Origin: Paraburkholderia ribeironis
Lineage (GTDB): Bacteria; Pseudomonadota; Gammaproteobacteria; Burkholderiales; Burkholderiaceae
DNA: 64,000 nt
Assembly (NCBI RefSeq): GCF_900019265.1
Contig: NZ_CYGX02000009.1
Span: 62,001 to 126,000, forward strand
Direction of reading: 5' to 3'
Both the position numbers and the translations under genes were made by a program. This document shows, in pieces, positions 63,655-64,000 of this stretch. Below the pieces are notes generated by a model. That model saw nothing but the letters and a program-made list of their open reading frames with translations, had not been told where the DNA came from and did no database searches. Position 1 is the first letter of the stretch. Each line of letters starts with the position of its first letter.

Positions 63655-64000
63655 TCACAACCTCACCGAAATGCCCTGATCGGCCATGAAGCGCTTGGCC
63701 TCGCCGACCGTGTGTTCGCCATAGTGGAAGATGCTCGCGGCGAGCACCGCGTCCGCGTGACCGTTCTTGATGCCGTCGGCCAGATGCTGCAGGTTGCCCA
63801 CGCCGCCCGATGCGATCACCGGCACCGGCACCGCGTCCGACACCGCACGCGTGAGCGCGATGTCGAAACCGCTCTTGGTGCCGTCGCGGTCCATGCTGGT
63901 CAGCAGGATTTCGCCCGCGCCGAGTTCGGCCATCTTGCGCGCCCACTCGACCGCATCGAGGCCGGTGCCCTTGCGCCCGCCGTGTGTGAACACTTCCCAG
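63655..64000 (-). CDS. hisF: imidazole glycerol phosphate synthase subunit HisF (partial)
   Basis: C-terminal part only; the gene continues past the right window edge. [60 protein letters not shown] and [20 protein letters not shown] are the HisF barrel strands, with the second catalytic Asp in [12 protein letters not shown]. Makes the imidazole ring and AICAR. Confidence 0.95.
   Translation of the reverse strand, partial: WEVFTHGGRKGTGLDAVEWARKMAELGAGEILLTSMDRDGTKSGFDIALTRAVSDAVPVPVIASGGVGNLQHLADGIKNGHADAVLAASIFHYGEHTVGEAKRFMADQGISVRL

Overview
The window comes from a Burkholderia-like betaproteobacterium, most likely Paraburkholderia. The evidence is the gene order hisF-hisI-hisE-DUF4870-hinT-tatA-tatB-tatC / degS-like / Nif3-petA-petB-petC-sspA-sspB next to tRNA-Thr, plus G+C-rich coding sequence in both flanks. 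No rRNA gene or CRISPR array is visible.

Layout. (1) 1-9416 is ordinary chromosome: a nitroreductase, an MFS exporter divergent from a TetR regulator, DUF1415, two methyltransferases, DUF1059 and a HI0933/TIGR03862-type flavoprotein, ending in the original terminator of the tRNA-Thr gene. (2) 9417-53551 is a ~44-kb integrative genomic island in the 3' end of tRNA-Thr(UGU). A 40-bp exact direct repeat marks both ends, a tyrosine integrase sits at the left end, and a 17-bp repeat lies just inside each end. The tRNA was left intact at the right and got an island-borne terminator. (3) 53582-64000 is core chromosome transcribed mostly on the minus strand (respiratory bc1 complex, Tat export, histidine biosynthesis), running off the window inside hisF.

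The island is a defence island. From left to right it carries: an FRG-domain protein; a complete type I Zorya operon (zorABCD) headed by a small ribbon-helix-helix regulator with a palindromic operator; a minus-strand operon of a three-TM membrane protein, a PD-(D/E)XK-like protein and a DUF262-HNH (GmrSD/BrxU-like) enzyme; a divergent plus-strand pair of a 1414-aa NACHT-like NTPase with a C-terminal PD-(D/E)XK nuclease and an HNH endonuclease; a type I restriction-modification operon (hsdM-hsdS-DUF5655-type nuclease-hsdR) followed by a DUF6602 protein; and a stand-alone OLD-family ATPase/TOPRIM nuclease. A diverged ~145-bp repeat holding the 3' end and terminator of the DUF262 gene lies both after that gene and exactly after the OLD gene, suggesting module exchange at gene ends.

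The right third of the island (42-51 kb) differs: mostly small genes of unknown role, two tandem HAD (Swiss-army-knife type) genes, three excisionase-like HTH proteins (one frameshifted), a tandem pair of paralogues, a LexA-controlled orphan imuA and a truncated SRAP gene. An XRE regulator with paired 18-bp repeats and an AlpA-like HTH protein lie near the right attachment site.

The best candidates for something undescribed are the NACHT-nuclease/HNH pair with its divergent membrane-nuclease-DUF262 operon (21.3-30.7 kb), and the HAD/excisionase-HTH small-gene array (46.3-51.0 kb). All functional assignments are made by eye from motifs and family knowledge; no database search was run.
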